Shown here: one piece after another, positions 27,987 through 37,032 of the stretch
How the letters are laid out: each line of letters starts with the position of its first letter
How positions within the stretch are numbered: the stretch's first letter is position 1
Assembly (NCBI RefSeq): GCF_026283945.1
Contig: NZ_JAPDPC010000001.1
Coordinates: forward strand, 682,001-746,000
Length of the DNA stretch: 64,000 nucleotides
From: Dyella humicola
GTDB lineage: Bacteria > Pseudomonadota > Gammaproteobacteria > Xanthomonadales > Rhodanobacteraceae
Direction: 5' to 3'
Translations under genes and position numbers: made by a program
The notes under the pieces: generated by a model
Told to the model about the DNA's origin: nothing
What the model saw: the letters and a program-made list of their open reading frames with translations, nothing else
Database searches by the model: none

Positions 27987-28696
27987 AGTTCCTCTCCGAT
28001 CTGCAGAACCTCGATCGCAACAATATTGGCGGTTGGCCGCAGTCGATCAAGGTCTTCTTTACCGCCTTGGTGTTCGTCCTCGTTGTCTTCCTGGGCTGGT
28101 ACCTGTACGTCAGCGACCAGCAGACGACGTTGGAACAGTTGGTGGGCAAGGAAGACCAGCTGAAGCAGGAGTTCTCGCAGAAGCAGGCCAAGTCGGTCAA
28201 TCTCGAGGCTTTGCAGCAGCAGCTCGACGAGATGCAGGACATGCTGCGGCAGTTGCTGCGCCAGTTGCCCAGCAAGACCGAAATGCCGGAACTTCTGGTC
28301 GACATCTCTCAGACGGCGCTCTCTGCAGGCCTGGAAACCGAGCTGTTTCAGCCGGGGCCGGAATCGCCGAAGGACTTCTACGCGGAGAAGCCGATCACGC
28401 TGCGCATGGTGGGCACTTATCACCAGTTCGGCACCTTCATCAGTGGCGTGGCATCGCTGCCGCGTGTCGTGATCCTGACCCTGCACGATGTTTCGCTGAC
28501 GCCGAAGAACGCCCCCGCGGCAGGCAAGGCGGGCGCGCCCGCTAGCGCCGCACCTGCGGGTGGCTTGCTTGTGCTGCAAGGCACGGTAAAGACCTATCGC
28601 TATCTGGAAGATGACGAGAGTGCCGAGGCCAAGGCAGCCAATGCCAAGTCAGCCGGCGGCAAGACACAAGCTGCCAAGACAGGGGGGCAGAAATGA
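27983..28696 (+). CDS. pilO: Type IV pilus inner-membrane protein PilO
   Basis: Bitopic partner of PilN, 237 residues. The N-terminal cytosolic part is followed by a membrane segment at about 26-48 (FFTALVFVLVVFLGWYLYV). A long coiled coil (EQLVGKEDQLKQEFSQKQAK...) and a periplasmic ferredoxin-like domain follow, with FYAEKPITLRMVGTYHQFG as the diagnostic stretch. The C-terminus has Ala/Gly/Lys-rich extensions. It overlaps pilP by ATGA. Confidence 0.94.
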   Translation: MKFLSDLQNLDRNNIGGWPQSIKVFFTALVFVLVVFLGWYLYVSDQQTTLEQLVGKEDQLKQEFSQKQAKSVNLEALQQQLDEMQDMLRQLLRQLPSKTEMPELLVDISQTALSAGLETELFQPGPESPKDFYAEKPITLRMVGTYHQFGTFISGVASLPRVVILTLHDVSLTPKNAPAAGKAGAPASAAPAGGLLVLQGTVKTYRYLEDDESAEAKAANAKSAGGKTQAAKTGGQK

Positions 28697-29238
28697 GCAA
28701 ATTGACTGCCATCCGGTCCGTTGTTCGGGCCACGCGTATCTTGCCGGTGCTCGCTGCATTGTTGGTGCTCGCCGGTTGCACGCGCGGTACCTCTGATCTG
28801 CGTGACTGGGTCGACCAGGAAAAGCACAAGAAGGGAGCGCCGATTCCGCCGCTTCCCGTCATCAAGACCTTCGAAACCTTTCAGTACAACGATCAGGGTC
28901 GCCGTGATCCGTTCAGTCCGAGCACGGCCGAGCTGCAGCAAGGCAACGCCAACAGCGGCCCGCGTCCGGACGAGAACCGTTCCAAGGAGCCGTTGGAAAT
29001 GTTTGCGCTGGACAGCCTGAAGATGGTCGGCACGGTGGGAGGGGGCACGGGCATTGAGGTGCTCGTGAAGGATCCTGGTGGGGTGATTCACCGTGTCCAT
29101 CGCAACGAATACATGGGCCAGAACTACGGTCGGGTCACCGCCATCGGCGATGACCATATCGACTTGGTAGAGCTGGTTTCCAACGGAAATGGTGGCTGGA
29201 TGGAACGTCCTGCCAGCATCGCGCTCAGCGAGAAATGA
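28693..29238 (+). CDS. pilP: Type IV pilus lipoprotein PilP
   Basis: Inner-membrane lipoprotein that links PilN/PilO to the secretin PilQ. It has 181 residues, lipobox VLAGC with C29 as the lipidated residue. The long unstructured linker contains the usual FQYNDQGRRDPF motif. The beta-sandwich HR domain follows (LEMFALDSLKMVGT, YMGQNYGRVTAI, IDLVELVSNGNGGWMERPA). It overlaps the nearest possible pilQ start. Confidence 0.95.
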   Translation: MSKLTAIRSVVRATRILPVLAALLVLAGCTRGTSDLRDWVDQEKHKKGAPIPPLPVIKTFETFQYNDQGRRDPFSPSTAELQQGNANSGPRPDENRSKEPLEMFALDSLKMVGTVGGGTGIEVLVKDPGGVIHRVHRNEYMGQNYGRVTAIGDDHIDLVELVSNGNGGWMERPASIALSEK

Positions 29239-29258
29239 GAAATACAGGGGCTGATGCA

Positions 29259-31535
29259 ATGACCAACCAAATCAAACCTGTTCGGGGCCGTGTCATGCGC
29301 CAGGCAAGCCGCTATGTGATCGTGGGCCTGCTGACGCTCGGTGCCGCCTGGTCGAACGTGGCCGCTGCTGCCACCAGTACCCTGAAGGAGATCAGCTTCG
29401 ACACGCTGCCGGGTGGCCGCATCGAGCTGCACCTCAACTTCGCGCAAGGGCCGGTGCCGGAGCCAAAGATCTTCACCACGGGCAATCCGCCGCGCATCGC
29501 TGTCGACTTCGCCGACACCGACAACGCGGCGCCGCGCCATATCGATATCAACAAGGGTTCCACCACGGGCGTGTCCGCCGTGTCGGCCGGGGGGCGTACC
29601 CGAGTCGTCGTGGAATTGATGCGCGAATCCACCTATCGCTCGCGTGTCGAGGGCAATAGCCTGGTGCTGACCGTGAATAACGGTACCGATGCGACAACCA
29701 CGACGACAGCAGCCACGATCGATCCGTCCAAGGCGCTGCCTTCGGCGATGAATGGTCCCTCGGTGTCGAATATCGACTTCCGTCGCGGCCCGAACGGCGA
29801 AGGCCGCGTGTTGATCGACTTCAGCGGTGCGGGCGCCAACGCCGATATGAAGACCCAGGGCGACAAGGTGGTGGTCGAGCTCGGCCAGGTGAACTTGCCG
29901 CCGAATCTCGCGCAACGGCTGGATGTGCTCGACTTCGCCACGCCCGTGCAATCCATCGTCACCAAGGCCGGAGTGCGCGGCGGTGCTCGCATGGAGATCG
30001 CCGTCAAGGGCCCGGTGGATGCGTCGGCCTTCCAGAGCGGCAATCAGTACGTGGTCGAGATTGCGGCCAAGAAGAAGGATCCGAAGGCCGCGGACGGCAA
30101 GCTGGCCAAGGGTCAGGAGCCCGTCTACAACGGCAATCGCGTCACCTTCAATTTCCAGGACATCCCGGTCCGCTCGGCGCTGCAGTTGCTCGCCGACATT
30201 TCGGGCCTGAACCTGGTGGCGTCCGATACGGTGGGTGGCAGCGTCACGCTGCGGCTGGTCAACGTGCCGTGGGACCAGGCGCTCGATGTCGTGCTGCGCG
30301 CCAAGAGCCTGGACAAGCGTCGCAACGGCAACGTGATCTGGATTGCGCCGCAGGAAGAGCTGGCCAAGTACGAGCAGAACATTGCCGATGCCCGCCTGAA
30401 GGCGGAAGACAATGCCGAGCTGGTCACGGACTATGTGCCGATCAGCTATGGCAAGGCCAAGGATATCGCCAAGCTCCTGACCACCGGCAGCATGCAGTCC
30501 CAGGGTGGCGGCGGTGCCGGTGGCGCGAATTCGTCGCACGGCTTCCTGTCCTCGCGCGGCAGCGTATCGTTCGACGAGCGCACCAACACCCTGCTGATCA
30601 ACGACAACCCGCAGAAGATCCGCGAGTTGCGTGAACTGATCGCCGTGCTGGACAAGCCGGTGCAGCAGGTGTTGATCGAGTCGCGCATCGTGATCGCCAC
30701 CGACAACTTCACCCGCGATCTGGGCGTGAAGTGGGGCGTGCAGGCGACTCGCACCTTGCCGGGCGGCAACGTGATTGCTACCAACCCGTCCGGAGACGGC
30801 GCCGTTTCGCTGGCGACCAGCCAGCACAATGCCAACGTGACCAATGCGGTCAATATGGCTAACTTTCTCAATGGCGGCAGCGTCGGTCCTGTTCCCACAC
30901 CGCCAACGGTCACTTACCCGGGTGGCGCGAACGTCAACCTGCCCGTGACCAGCCCCGCCGGCCAGCTCGGCCTGGCGATCCTGGGCAAGAACTTCCTGGT
31001 CGACCTCGAGCTTTCCGCCGCCCAGACCGAAGGACGTGGCGAGGTCATCTCCAGTCCTCGGGTGATCACCTCCAACCAGCAGGAAGCGGTGATACGCCAG
31101 GGTCAGGAAATCGGCTACGTGACCTTCCAGAACAGCGCCACCGGTGCGGCCGGTAGCGGCACCGCGACGGTGCAGTTCAAGGACGCCGTGCTGGAGCTGA
31201 AGGTGACCCCGACGATCACCGCCGACAATCGCGTCTACCTGATGATCAATGTGAAGAAGGACGCCCTGGCGAGCTTCATCACCGTACCGGGTAGCGGCCA
31301 GGTTCCGCAGATCGACACCCGTGAGATCAATACGTCGGTGCTGGTGGACAATGGTCAGACCGTGGTACTCGGCGGCATCTATGAAATCACCAAGCAGAAC
31401 ACCGCGACCAAGGTGCCTGGCTTGGGCGATATCCCGGGTCTCGGCTTCCTGTTCCGCAGCACCTCGCGTGAAAGCGACAAGGCTGAGCTGTTGATCTTCG
31501 TGACGCCGCGCATTCTCAGCGAAAGTCTGCAATAA
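29259..31535 (+). CDS. pilQ: Type IV pilus secretin PilQ
   Basis: Outer-membrane secretin channel for pilus exit. I prefer ATG 29259 with AGGGG 8 bases upstream (758 residues); ATG 29235, overlapping the pilP stop, would add eight residues. The signal peptide ends around VAAAA. Two AMIN domains (about 45-230) bind peptidoglycan. The secretin N0/STN domain (ISFNFQDIPVRSALQLLADI-like) and N1 domain precede the secretin domain (LIESRIVIATDNFTRDLGV to LIFVTPRIL). A Gly/Ala-rich loop sits at about 410-420. Final gene of the operon; a terminator follows. Confidence 0.96.
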   Translation: MTNQIKPVRGRVMRQASRYVIVGLLTLGAAWSNVAAAATSTLKEISFDTLPGGRIELHLNFAQGPVPEPKIFTTGNPPRIAVDFADTDNAAPRHIDINKGSTTGVSAVSAGGRTRVVVELMRESTYRSRVEGNSLVLTVNNGTDATTTTTAATIDPSKALPSAMNGPSVSNIDFRRGPNGEGRVLIDFSGAGANADMKTQGDKVVVELGQVNLPPNLAQRLDVLDFATPVQSIVTKAGVRGGARMEIAVKGPVDASAFQSGNQYVVEIAAKKKDPKAADGKLAKGQEPVYNGNRVTFNFQDIPVRSALQLLADISGLNLVASDTVGGSVTLRLVNVPWDQALDVVLRAKSLDKRRNGNVIWIAPQEELAKYEQNIADARLKAEDNAELVTDYVPISYGKAKDIAKLLTTGSMQSQGGGGAGGANSSHGFLSSRGSVSFDERTNTLLINDNPQKIRELRELIAVLDKPVQQVLIESRIVIATDNFTRDLGVKWGVQATRTLPGGNVIATNPSGDGAVSLATSQHNANVTNAVNMANFLNGGSVGPVPTPPTVTYPGGANVNLPVTSPAGQLGLAILGKNFLVDLELSAAQTEGRGEVISSPRVITSNQQEAVIRQGQEIGYVTFQNSATGAAGSGTATVQFKDAVLELKVTPTITADNRVYLMINVKKDALASFITVPGSGQVPQIDTREINTSVLVDNGQTVVLGGIYEITKQNTATKVPGLGDIPGLGFLFRSTSRESDKAELLIFVTPRILSESLQ

Positions 31536-31557
31536 GCGCGGGTACAGGGCGATACGG

Positions 31558-31584
31558 AAAGGGCGGCTTCGGCCGCCCTTTTTT
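31558..31584 (+). terminator. Intrinsic terminator after pilQ
   Basis: GGGCGGC-TTCG-GCCGCCC with a cUUCGg tetraloop (31561-31578), A-run before and T6 after. Confidence 0.93.
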
Positions 31585-31682
31585 GTTGCTGTCGGGGCGC
31601 CTTGCGTGCTGGCGCCGCCAGCCAAAAGTCATGGGTACTAAACTTCTCCGCGGGTTTAAGGTCTGTAACCGCGCAACCTTAG

Positions 31683-32690
31683 ATGGAACACCCGATGGAC
31701 ATGCCCCAAGCCCAGCCTGCATCCCGCTTGCAGCAGGCGTTTTTACGCGTACGCGACGAGCTGCAGCGCAGCGTCATCGGTCAACCGCACCTCATCGACT
31801 GCCTGCTGGTGGCGCTGCTGGCCGACGGCCACCTGCTCGTCGAAGGCGCGCCCGGCCTCGCCAAGACCACCGCGGTAAAGGCGCTGGCAGGCTGTATCGA
31901 GGCTGATTTTCATCGCGTCCAGTTCACGCCGGATCTGCTGCCGGCGGATCTCACCGGCACCGATATCTTTCGTCCGCAATCGGGCAACTTCGAGTTCGAG
32001 CAAGGCCCGCTGTTCCACAACATCGTGCTGGCCGACGAAATCAATCGTGCACCGGCGAAGGTGCAGTCGGCCTTGCTGGAGGCCATGGCCGAGCGGCAGA
32101 TTACGGTGGGCCGCAGTACCTGGCACTTGCCCGACCTCTTCATGGTGATGGCAACGCAGAATCCGATCGAGCAGGAGGGCACCTTCGCGCTGCCCGAGGC
32201 ACAGCTCGACCGCTTCGTGATGCATGTGACCATCGGCTATCCGGATGCCGCCTCCGAGCTGGCGATCCTCAAGCTGGCGCGAGATCAGGCGCGCCGCAGC
32301 CTGCATCCGGTGCCCGCGTCACGCCCGACCCTGAGCCAGGCCGACGTCTTCGAGGCACGCGACGCCGTGCTGGCCGTACACATGGCGCCGGCGCTGGAGG
32401 AGTACCTGGCGCAACTGGTGCTGGCTACCCGCAATGCCGCTGCCTATGGGCCCGAACTCAAGCGCTGGATTGCCTGGGGCGCGAGTCCGCGCGGCACCAT
32501 CGCGCTGGACCGCTGCGCCCGCGCCCATGCGTGGCTTGCCGGTCGCGACTACGCCTTGCCGGAAGACGTTCATGCCATCGCCCATGAAGTGCTTCGGCAC
32601 CGCGTCTTGCTCAGCTATGAGGCAGAGGCCGAGGGCGTGCGCAGTGATCAGGTCATCAAGCGCGTGCTGGACCTCGTGCCGCTGCCGTGA
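31683..32690 (+). CDS. MoxR family AAA+ ATPase
   Basis: Chaperone-like AAA+ ATPase of 335 residues. Walker A GAPGLAKT is at 55-62, Walker B is IVLADEINRAPAKVQ, sensor 1 is VMATQNPIEQEGTFALPEAQLDRF and the C-terminal lid domain is complete. MoxR proteins act with VWA-domain partners encoded next to them, as here. Starts at ATG 31683 are preferred, with in-frame ATGs at 31695 and 31701 as alternatives. First gene of a tight six-gene operon; its stop overlaps the next GTG start. Confidence 0.95.
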   Translation: MEHPMDMPQAQPASRLQQAFLRVRDELQRSVIGQPHLIDCLLVALLADGHLLVEGAPGLAKTTAVKALAGCIEADFHRVQFTPDLLPADLTGTDIFRPQSGNFEFEQGPLFHNIVLADEINRAPAKVQSALLEAMAERQITVGRSTWHLPDLFMVMATQNPIEQEGTFALPEAQLDRFVMHVTIGYPDAASELAILKLARDQARRSLHPVPASRPTLSQADVFEARDAVLAVHMAPALEEYLAQLVLATRNAAAYGPELKRWIAWGASPRGTIALDRCARAHAWLAGRDYALPEDVHAIAHEVLRHRVLLSYEAEAEGVRSDQVIKRVLDLVPLP

Positions 32691-33619
32691 GCGCTGTCGT
32701 GAATAGGCCGTTGGAGGCCGATGGCCGCACCCGCGTTCGACTTTCAGAACTGGTTGCACTGCGTGCGCGCGTGGCGAAGGCGGCTTTGCCGCGGCTGGAA
32801 AGTCGCGCCATGCGCGCGGGTCAGCAGTCCAGCCGTCTATACGGCCGCGGCATGGACTATGCCGAGTCCCGCGTCTATCAGCCGGGCGACGATGTGCGCC
32901 GGCTCGACTGGCGCCTGACGGCGCGCAGCGGACGTCTGCATACGAAGTTGTTCCAGGAGGAACGCGAAGGGCGCCTGCTGATCCTGCTGGATACCCATGA
33001 AAGTATGCGTTTTGGCACGCGTGCGCGATTCAAATCGGTACAGGCCGCGCGAGCCGCAGCGATTGCGGCCTGGTACGCGGTGCGTGCCGGAGAGCGCGTC
33101 GGTCTGATGGAGTTTGGCGGCGGAGACCGTTTGCTCCGTCCTCAGTCGGGTCCGCGAGGAGCGCTGGCCGTCTGCGGTGCCCTGGCCGAGTGGGATAGCG
33201 TGGACGCGCGCGCACACGGCGAACAGCTGTCAGATGCGCTGCTGCGCGCATCCCGCCTCATGCATGGCGCGAATCGCGTCCTGTTGATCAGTGATGGGCT
33301 CAGCTGCGACGAGGCCGCGCATGGCCGGCTGCTCGACCTTTCAAGGAAGGCCGGAGTCCGTGTATTGGTCGTGGCGGATGCGCTCGAGCTGTCCATGCCG
33401 GCACCGGGCCGCTACCCACTTGAACATGAAGGTGAACGTCGGGAAGTCGTTTTGCTCGGTGAACGCCAGCGCCGCGAGTTTCAGCGGTTGCTAGGTGCGG
33501 GGCAGGCGCGGTTGAACGAACTGTCACAACGACTCGGTATGCCCCACCGTACGATCGACACCGCAAGCGACCCGGTCGATGCCGTCATGGCCTTGCTGGC
33601 ACCCGGGGTGCGCCGATGA
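32687..33619 (+). CDS. DUF58 domain protein
   Basis: A 310-residue soluble protein with a DUF58 core (GRGMDYAESRVYQPGDDVRRLDWR) followed by a VWA-like fold (LLILLDTHESMRFG). Here the metal-site motif reads DTHES, close to DxSxS. It starts at GTG 32687, overlapping the moxR stop by GTGA. DUF58 proteins accompany MoxR and are thought to be its adaptors or substrates. No membrane segment. Confidence 0.93.
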   Translation: MSAVVNRPLEADGRTRVRLSELVALRARVAKAALPRLESRAMRAGQQSSRLYGRGMDYAESRVYQPGDDVRRLDWRLTARSGRLHTKLFQEEREGRLLILLDTHESMRFGTRARFKSVQAARAAAIAAWYAVRAGERVGLMEFGGGDRLLRPQSGPRGALAVCGALAEWDSVDARAHGEQLSDALLRASRLMHGANRVLLISDGLSCDEAAHGRLLDLSRKAGVRVLVVADALELSMPAPGRYPLEHEGERREVVLLGERQRREFQRLLGAGQARLNELSQRLGMPHRTIDTASDPVDAVMALLAPGVRR

Positions 33620-34161
33620 TGGCGATGTCCGGCCATGCGCCAGTGGACGCAGGTCCCGTGCTGCGTGACATTCACCTGCCTCGAGATCCGTCCTGGTGGC
33701 CACCCGCACCCGGCTGGTGGATGCTTGCACTTTTGTTGGTGGCACTCGGCTCGATAAGTGTCTGGTGGTGGTTCCGCCGGAACCGACGCCGTGCCATCGA
33801 GCACGCCGTATTGGCAGAAGTGGATCTGCTGGCGGCGCAATGGAGCGATCAACCCCAGCAGCTCGCCGCCGGCTTGCACCAGCTACTGCGTCGTGGCGCG
33901 CTGCGCTATGACGCCGAAGCTGCCCGCGTACATGGCCAAGACTGGCGACGTATCCTGGCCGTGGTATCCGATGATCAGGCCATCTTGGACCCATTGACGC
34001 TACTCGAATCGGCCATGTATCGACCGGATCCCTCGTTCGATAAGGAAGCCACGGTGGCGGCCACGCAAAAATGGCTGCGGATGGCATGGCGCCATCCGCC
34101 GATCCGTAAGGCTTCGTCCGCGACGCAACGGTCCTCGCAGGTGGAGTCCAGTCATGCCTGA
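33616..34161 (+). CDS. DUF4381 membrane protein
   Basis: A 181-residue protein with one membrane helix at about 33-52 (WMLALLLVALGSISVWWWF) followed by a basic patch and a helical cytosolic domain. The N-terminal LRDIHLPRDPSWWPPAPGWW is the DUF4381 hallmark. It overlaps DUF58 by ATGA and the next gene by eight bases. Function unknown; it occurs almost only in MoxR/VWA operons, which suggests it is a membrane scaffold (inference). Confidence 0.9.
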   Translation: MMAMSGHAPVDAGPVLRDIHLPRDPSWWPPAPGWWMLALLLVALGSISVWWWFRRNRRRAIEHAVLAEVDLLAAQWSDQPQQLAAGLHQLLRRGALRYDAEAARVHGQDWRRILAVVSDDQAILDPLTLLESAMYRPDPSFDKEATVAATQKWLRMAWRHPPIRKASSATQRSSQVESSHA

Positions 34162-35134
34162 GTTCGCCTGGCCCTGGATTTTCCTGCTGCTGCCGTTGCC
34201 CTGGATGCTGCGCCGCTGGTTGCGCCCGGCCCAGCCGGGGCAGGCGCTGCACTTGCCACATCCCGGCTTGCATCTGGCGGCCGCCGAACGGAGCCAAGAA
34301 GGCGGCGCCCGATTCTGGTTGTTGCTGCTTGCGTGGCTTTGCCTGCTTGTGGCTGCGGCACGCCCGCAATGGGTAGGCCCGCCGCAAGCACAGCAGCGCA
34401 GTGGCCGGGCCTTGATGCTGGCGGTGGATCTGTCGGGAAGCATGCGCACCGACGATATGCAGCTTGGCGGCCAACCGGTCAGTCGGTTTGGTGCCGTCGA
34501 GGCCATCGCCGGCGATTTCATTTCGCGTCGCAGCGGCGATGAAATGGGCCTCATCGTGTTTGGTAGCCGCGCGTTCCTGGTCACGCCATTGACCTACGAT
34601 TTGAATGCGGTGCGTGCCCAACTCCAGGGTGCAGCCGTTGGCCTTGCGGGGACCGAGACCGCCATTGGCGATGCGATCGCGGTCGCGGTGAAGCGGCTGG
34701 CGAGCTTGCCGGAGCAGGCACGCGTGGTCGTGTTGCTCACCGATGGTGTGAACAATGCCGGCAGCATCGCGCCGTTGGACGCAGCACACGCGGCCAAGGC
34801 GGCAGGCGTGCGCATCTATACCATCGGCATTGGCGCGACCGAAATGCGCGTTCCCGACTTCTTTGGATCGCGCACGATCAACCCGTCGGCCGATCTCGAT
34901 GAGGGCATGTTGCGATCGATGGCCTCCCAAACCGGGGGACGCTATTTCCGTGCCACGGACTCGGGGCAACTCGCCGATGCGTATCGTGCTATCGATGCCT
35001 TGGAGCCGATGCCACAGCAGGGGCCGACCTTGCGACCACGCCATGAGCTGTTCCCGTGGCCGCTCGCCCTGGCCACGCTGGCATGGCTGCTTGCGCTGGT
35101 GCCGCGTGCGCGCCGGGTCGAGGTGCTGGCATGA
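34154..35134 (+). CDS. VWA-domain membrane protein, BatA-like
   Basis: A 326-residue inner-membrane protein with two N-terminal hydrophobic segments (about 8-20 and 54-69), a VWA domain and a C-terminal segment (PWPLALATLAWLLALVP). The metal-ion site is intact: D92-L-S94-G-S96, and LLTDGVNNAG near residue 195-205. This is the BatA position in aerotolerance-type operons. It overlaps the DUF4381 gene by eight bases and the next gene by four. Confidence 0.93.
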   Translation: MPEFAWPWIFLLLPLPWMLRRWLRPAQPGQALHLPHPGLHLAAAERSQEGGARFWLLLLAWLCLLVAAARPQWVGPPQAQQRSGRALMLAVDLSGSMRTDDMQLGGQPVSRFGAVEAIAGDFISRRSGDEMGLIVFGSRAFLVTPLTYDLNAVRAQLQGAAVGLAGTETAIGDAIAVAVKRLASLPEQARVVVLLTDGVNNAGSIAPLDAAHAAKAAGVRIYTIGIGATEMRVPDFFGSRTINPSADLDEGMLRSMASQTGGRYFRATDSGQLADAYRAIDALEPMPQQGPTLRPRHELFPWPLALATLAWLLALVPRARRVEVLA

Positions 35135-37032
35135 CCGAGGCATGGCAGCAGTTTCATTTCCTGCGGCCGTGGTGGCTGCTGGCGCTGTTGGCCTTGCCGG
35201 CGCTGCTGATGATCGCGACGAGGCGGAGCGTGGCGCGCGAGGCATTGGCGTCCCTGGTCGATGCCGAATTACTCCCGCATCTGCTGCAAGGGCGCGAGCG
35301 CAGGCAGAACCTGCCGTACATGTTGCTCGCGCTGGGCTGGACGCTGTGCGCCCTGGCCATGGCGGGCCCGACCTGGAGCCGCGTCGCGCAACCGCTGTTT
35401 GCGCGGCGTGCGGCCCAGGTGGTCGCCTTGTCGCTATCCCAGCACATGCTGGCGCGCGACGTGGCGCCAAGCCGTCTCGATCGCGCCCGTTACAAGGTAC
35501 GCGACCTGTTTGCCGCCAATCACGATGGCCTCAATGGGCTGCTCGCTTATGCGGGTGAAGCGTTCGTGGTGGCGCCGCTTACCACCGACGCGGGTAGCCT
35601 CAACGATCTGCTCGACGCACTTGCGCCCGATACGATGCCGGCCGACGGCGACAATGCGGCGCAGGCCATCGAGCGTGGCGTGGCCTTGATGCGCGACGCC
35701 AAGGCAGGCGGTGGTTCGCTGGTGCTGGTCACTGACAGCGCGGATGCGTCGGCACAGGCAGCAGCACGCAAGGCGCTCAGCGAGGGCGTGCGGGTCTCGG
35801 TGCTCGGTGTCGGCACGTCCCAGGGTGGCCCGGTGCCCCTGGCGGACGATAGCTTTTTGCGCGATGCGCAAGGCAGCCTGAGCATGGCGCGTCGCGACGA
35901 CGATGCCTTGCGCGCTCTTGCCGCCGCGGGTGGTGGTCGCTATGTGCCGATGAGCGATGGTCGCGACGACATCGATGCCTTGCGCGGGCAACTGCATGCC
36001 GATGGCGCAGCGACGTTGGCGGCCGACCACCATGGCGACCAATGGCAGGATCGTGGGCCCTGGTTGCTGCTGCCGTTGCTACCCCTGCTTGCGATGGCGT
36101 TTCGTCGAGGCTGGCTGATGTTGCTTCCACTGGTGTTGTTGCCTTGTTTCCCCGATGCCGCCCACGCTGGCGCGTGGAATGACCTGTGGCAGCGGCCCGA
36201 CCAGCAGGCTGCCGCGGCGCTCAACCAGGGTAGGGCGAAGGAGGCCCAGCAGCTGGCACGTGATCCGGCATGGCGTGGAGCCGCCGCCTATCGTGCCGGC
36301 GACTACGCTGCAGCCAGCACCGCGTTGAAGCAAGCGTCCGGCGTGGATGCGCCATACAACCTGGGCAATGCCCTGGCCAGGCAGGGTGACTATCAGGGCG
36401 CACTGGACGCGTACGATCAGGCGCTCAAGTTGGCTCCGACCAACGCCGATGCGCTGGCGAACCGCAAGGCCGTCGAGGACTGGCTGCATCGCCAACAGCA
36501 AGACCAGTCCCGCGACAAAGGTGCACGCAACGACAAGAACAAGTCGGGGCAGGGCAAGCAGAACTCGCCATCGGACGATGCGCAAAACCAGAGTGGACAG
36601 CAGCACGAGCGTGCCGACCAGAACGATGGTGAAGGCAAGCCGGGGCAGGATGAAAAACGTGACTCCCAGGACGCCGACAAGAACAAGGGCGACCAGAAGC
36701 AGGATCAGGGTAAGCCGGCGGATGGGTCATCGCAGACCAAGCCGCTGACGCCACAAGAGCAGGCCGAGCAACGCGCTCGTCAACAACAGGCTCAACAGGC
36801 GCTGCAGAAGCAGATGGACAAGGCACTCGGAAAACCGGGACAGGAGCAGAAGCCGGCTACGCATGAGCTGGGCGCGGTATCCGCGGATGACCCGCAATCC
36901 AAGCTCCCCGCCGATGTGCGGCAGGCGCTGCAGCGCGTACCCGACGATCCGGGCGCGTTATTGCGGCGCAAGTTCGATCTTGAATATCGGCAGCGCCATG
37001 GCACTGCACCGCTGGAGGACGACTCGCCGTGA
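35131..37032 (+). CDS. BatB-like VWA protein fused to TPR and charged tail
   Basis: A 633-residue membrane protein starting at ATG 35131 (overlap ATGA). Layout: two membrane segments (14-29, 62-79), VWA domain (about 92-300), two membrane segments (about 310-345), TPR repeat (YNLGNALARQGDYQGALDAYDQAL), then a Gln/Lys/Asp-rich low-complexity region of about 120 residues and a conserved end (VRQALQRVPDDPGALLRRKF). The VWA metal site is degenerate: at the DxSxS position it reads S101-L-S-Q-H. It combines what are separate BatB and BatC in other bacteria. The function of the family is envelope stress/oxygen tolerance, poorly defined. Confidence 0.92.
   Translation: MTEAWQQFHFLRPWWLLALLALPALLMIATRRSVAREALASLVDAELLPHLLQGRERRQNLPYMLLALGWTLCALAMAGPTWSRVAQPLFARRAAQVVALSLSQHMLARDVAPSRLDRARYKVRDLFAANHDGLNGLLAYAGEAFVVAPLTTDAGSLNDLLDALAPDTMPADGDNAAQAIERGVALMRDAKAGGGSLVLVTDSADASAQAAARKALSEGVRVSVLGVGTSQGGPVPLADDSFLRDAQGSLSMARRDDDALRALAAAGGGRYVPMSDGRDDIDALRGQLHADGAATLAADHHGDQWQDRGPWLLLPLLPLLAMAFRRGWLMLLPLVLLPCFPDAAHAGAWNDLWQRPDQQAAAALNQGRAKEAQQLARDPAWRGAAAYRAGDYAAASTALKQASGVDAPYNLGNALARQGDYQGALDAYDQALKLAPTNADALANRKAVEDWLHRQQQDQSRDKGARNDKNKSGQGKQNSPSDDAQNQSGQQHERADQNDGEGKPGQDEKRDSQDADKNKGDQKQDQGKPADGSSQTKPLTPQEQAEQRARQQQAQQALQKQMDKALGKPGQEQKPATHELGAVSADDPQSKLPADVRQALQRVPDDPGALLRRKFDLEYRQRHGTAPLEDDSP

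Noticed and set aside
29124-31625. 833-codon open frame on the minus strand opposite pilQ
   Set aside because: Antisense to an unambiguous secretin gene; composition reflects high-G+C third positions. No ribosome site or domain.
33524-35470. 648-codon open frame opposite the MoxR-Bat operon
   Set aside because: Covers four real genes on the other strand and has no start signal.
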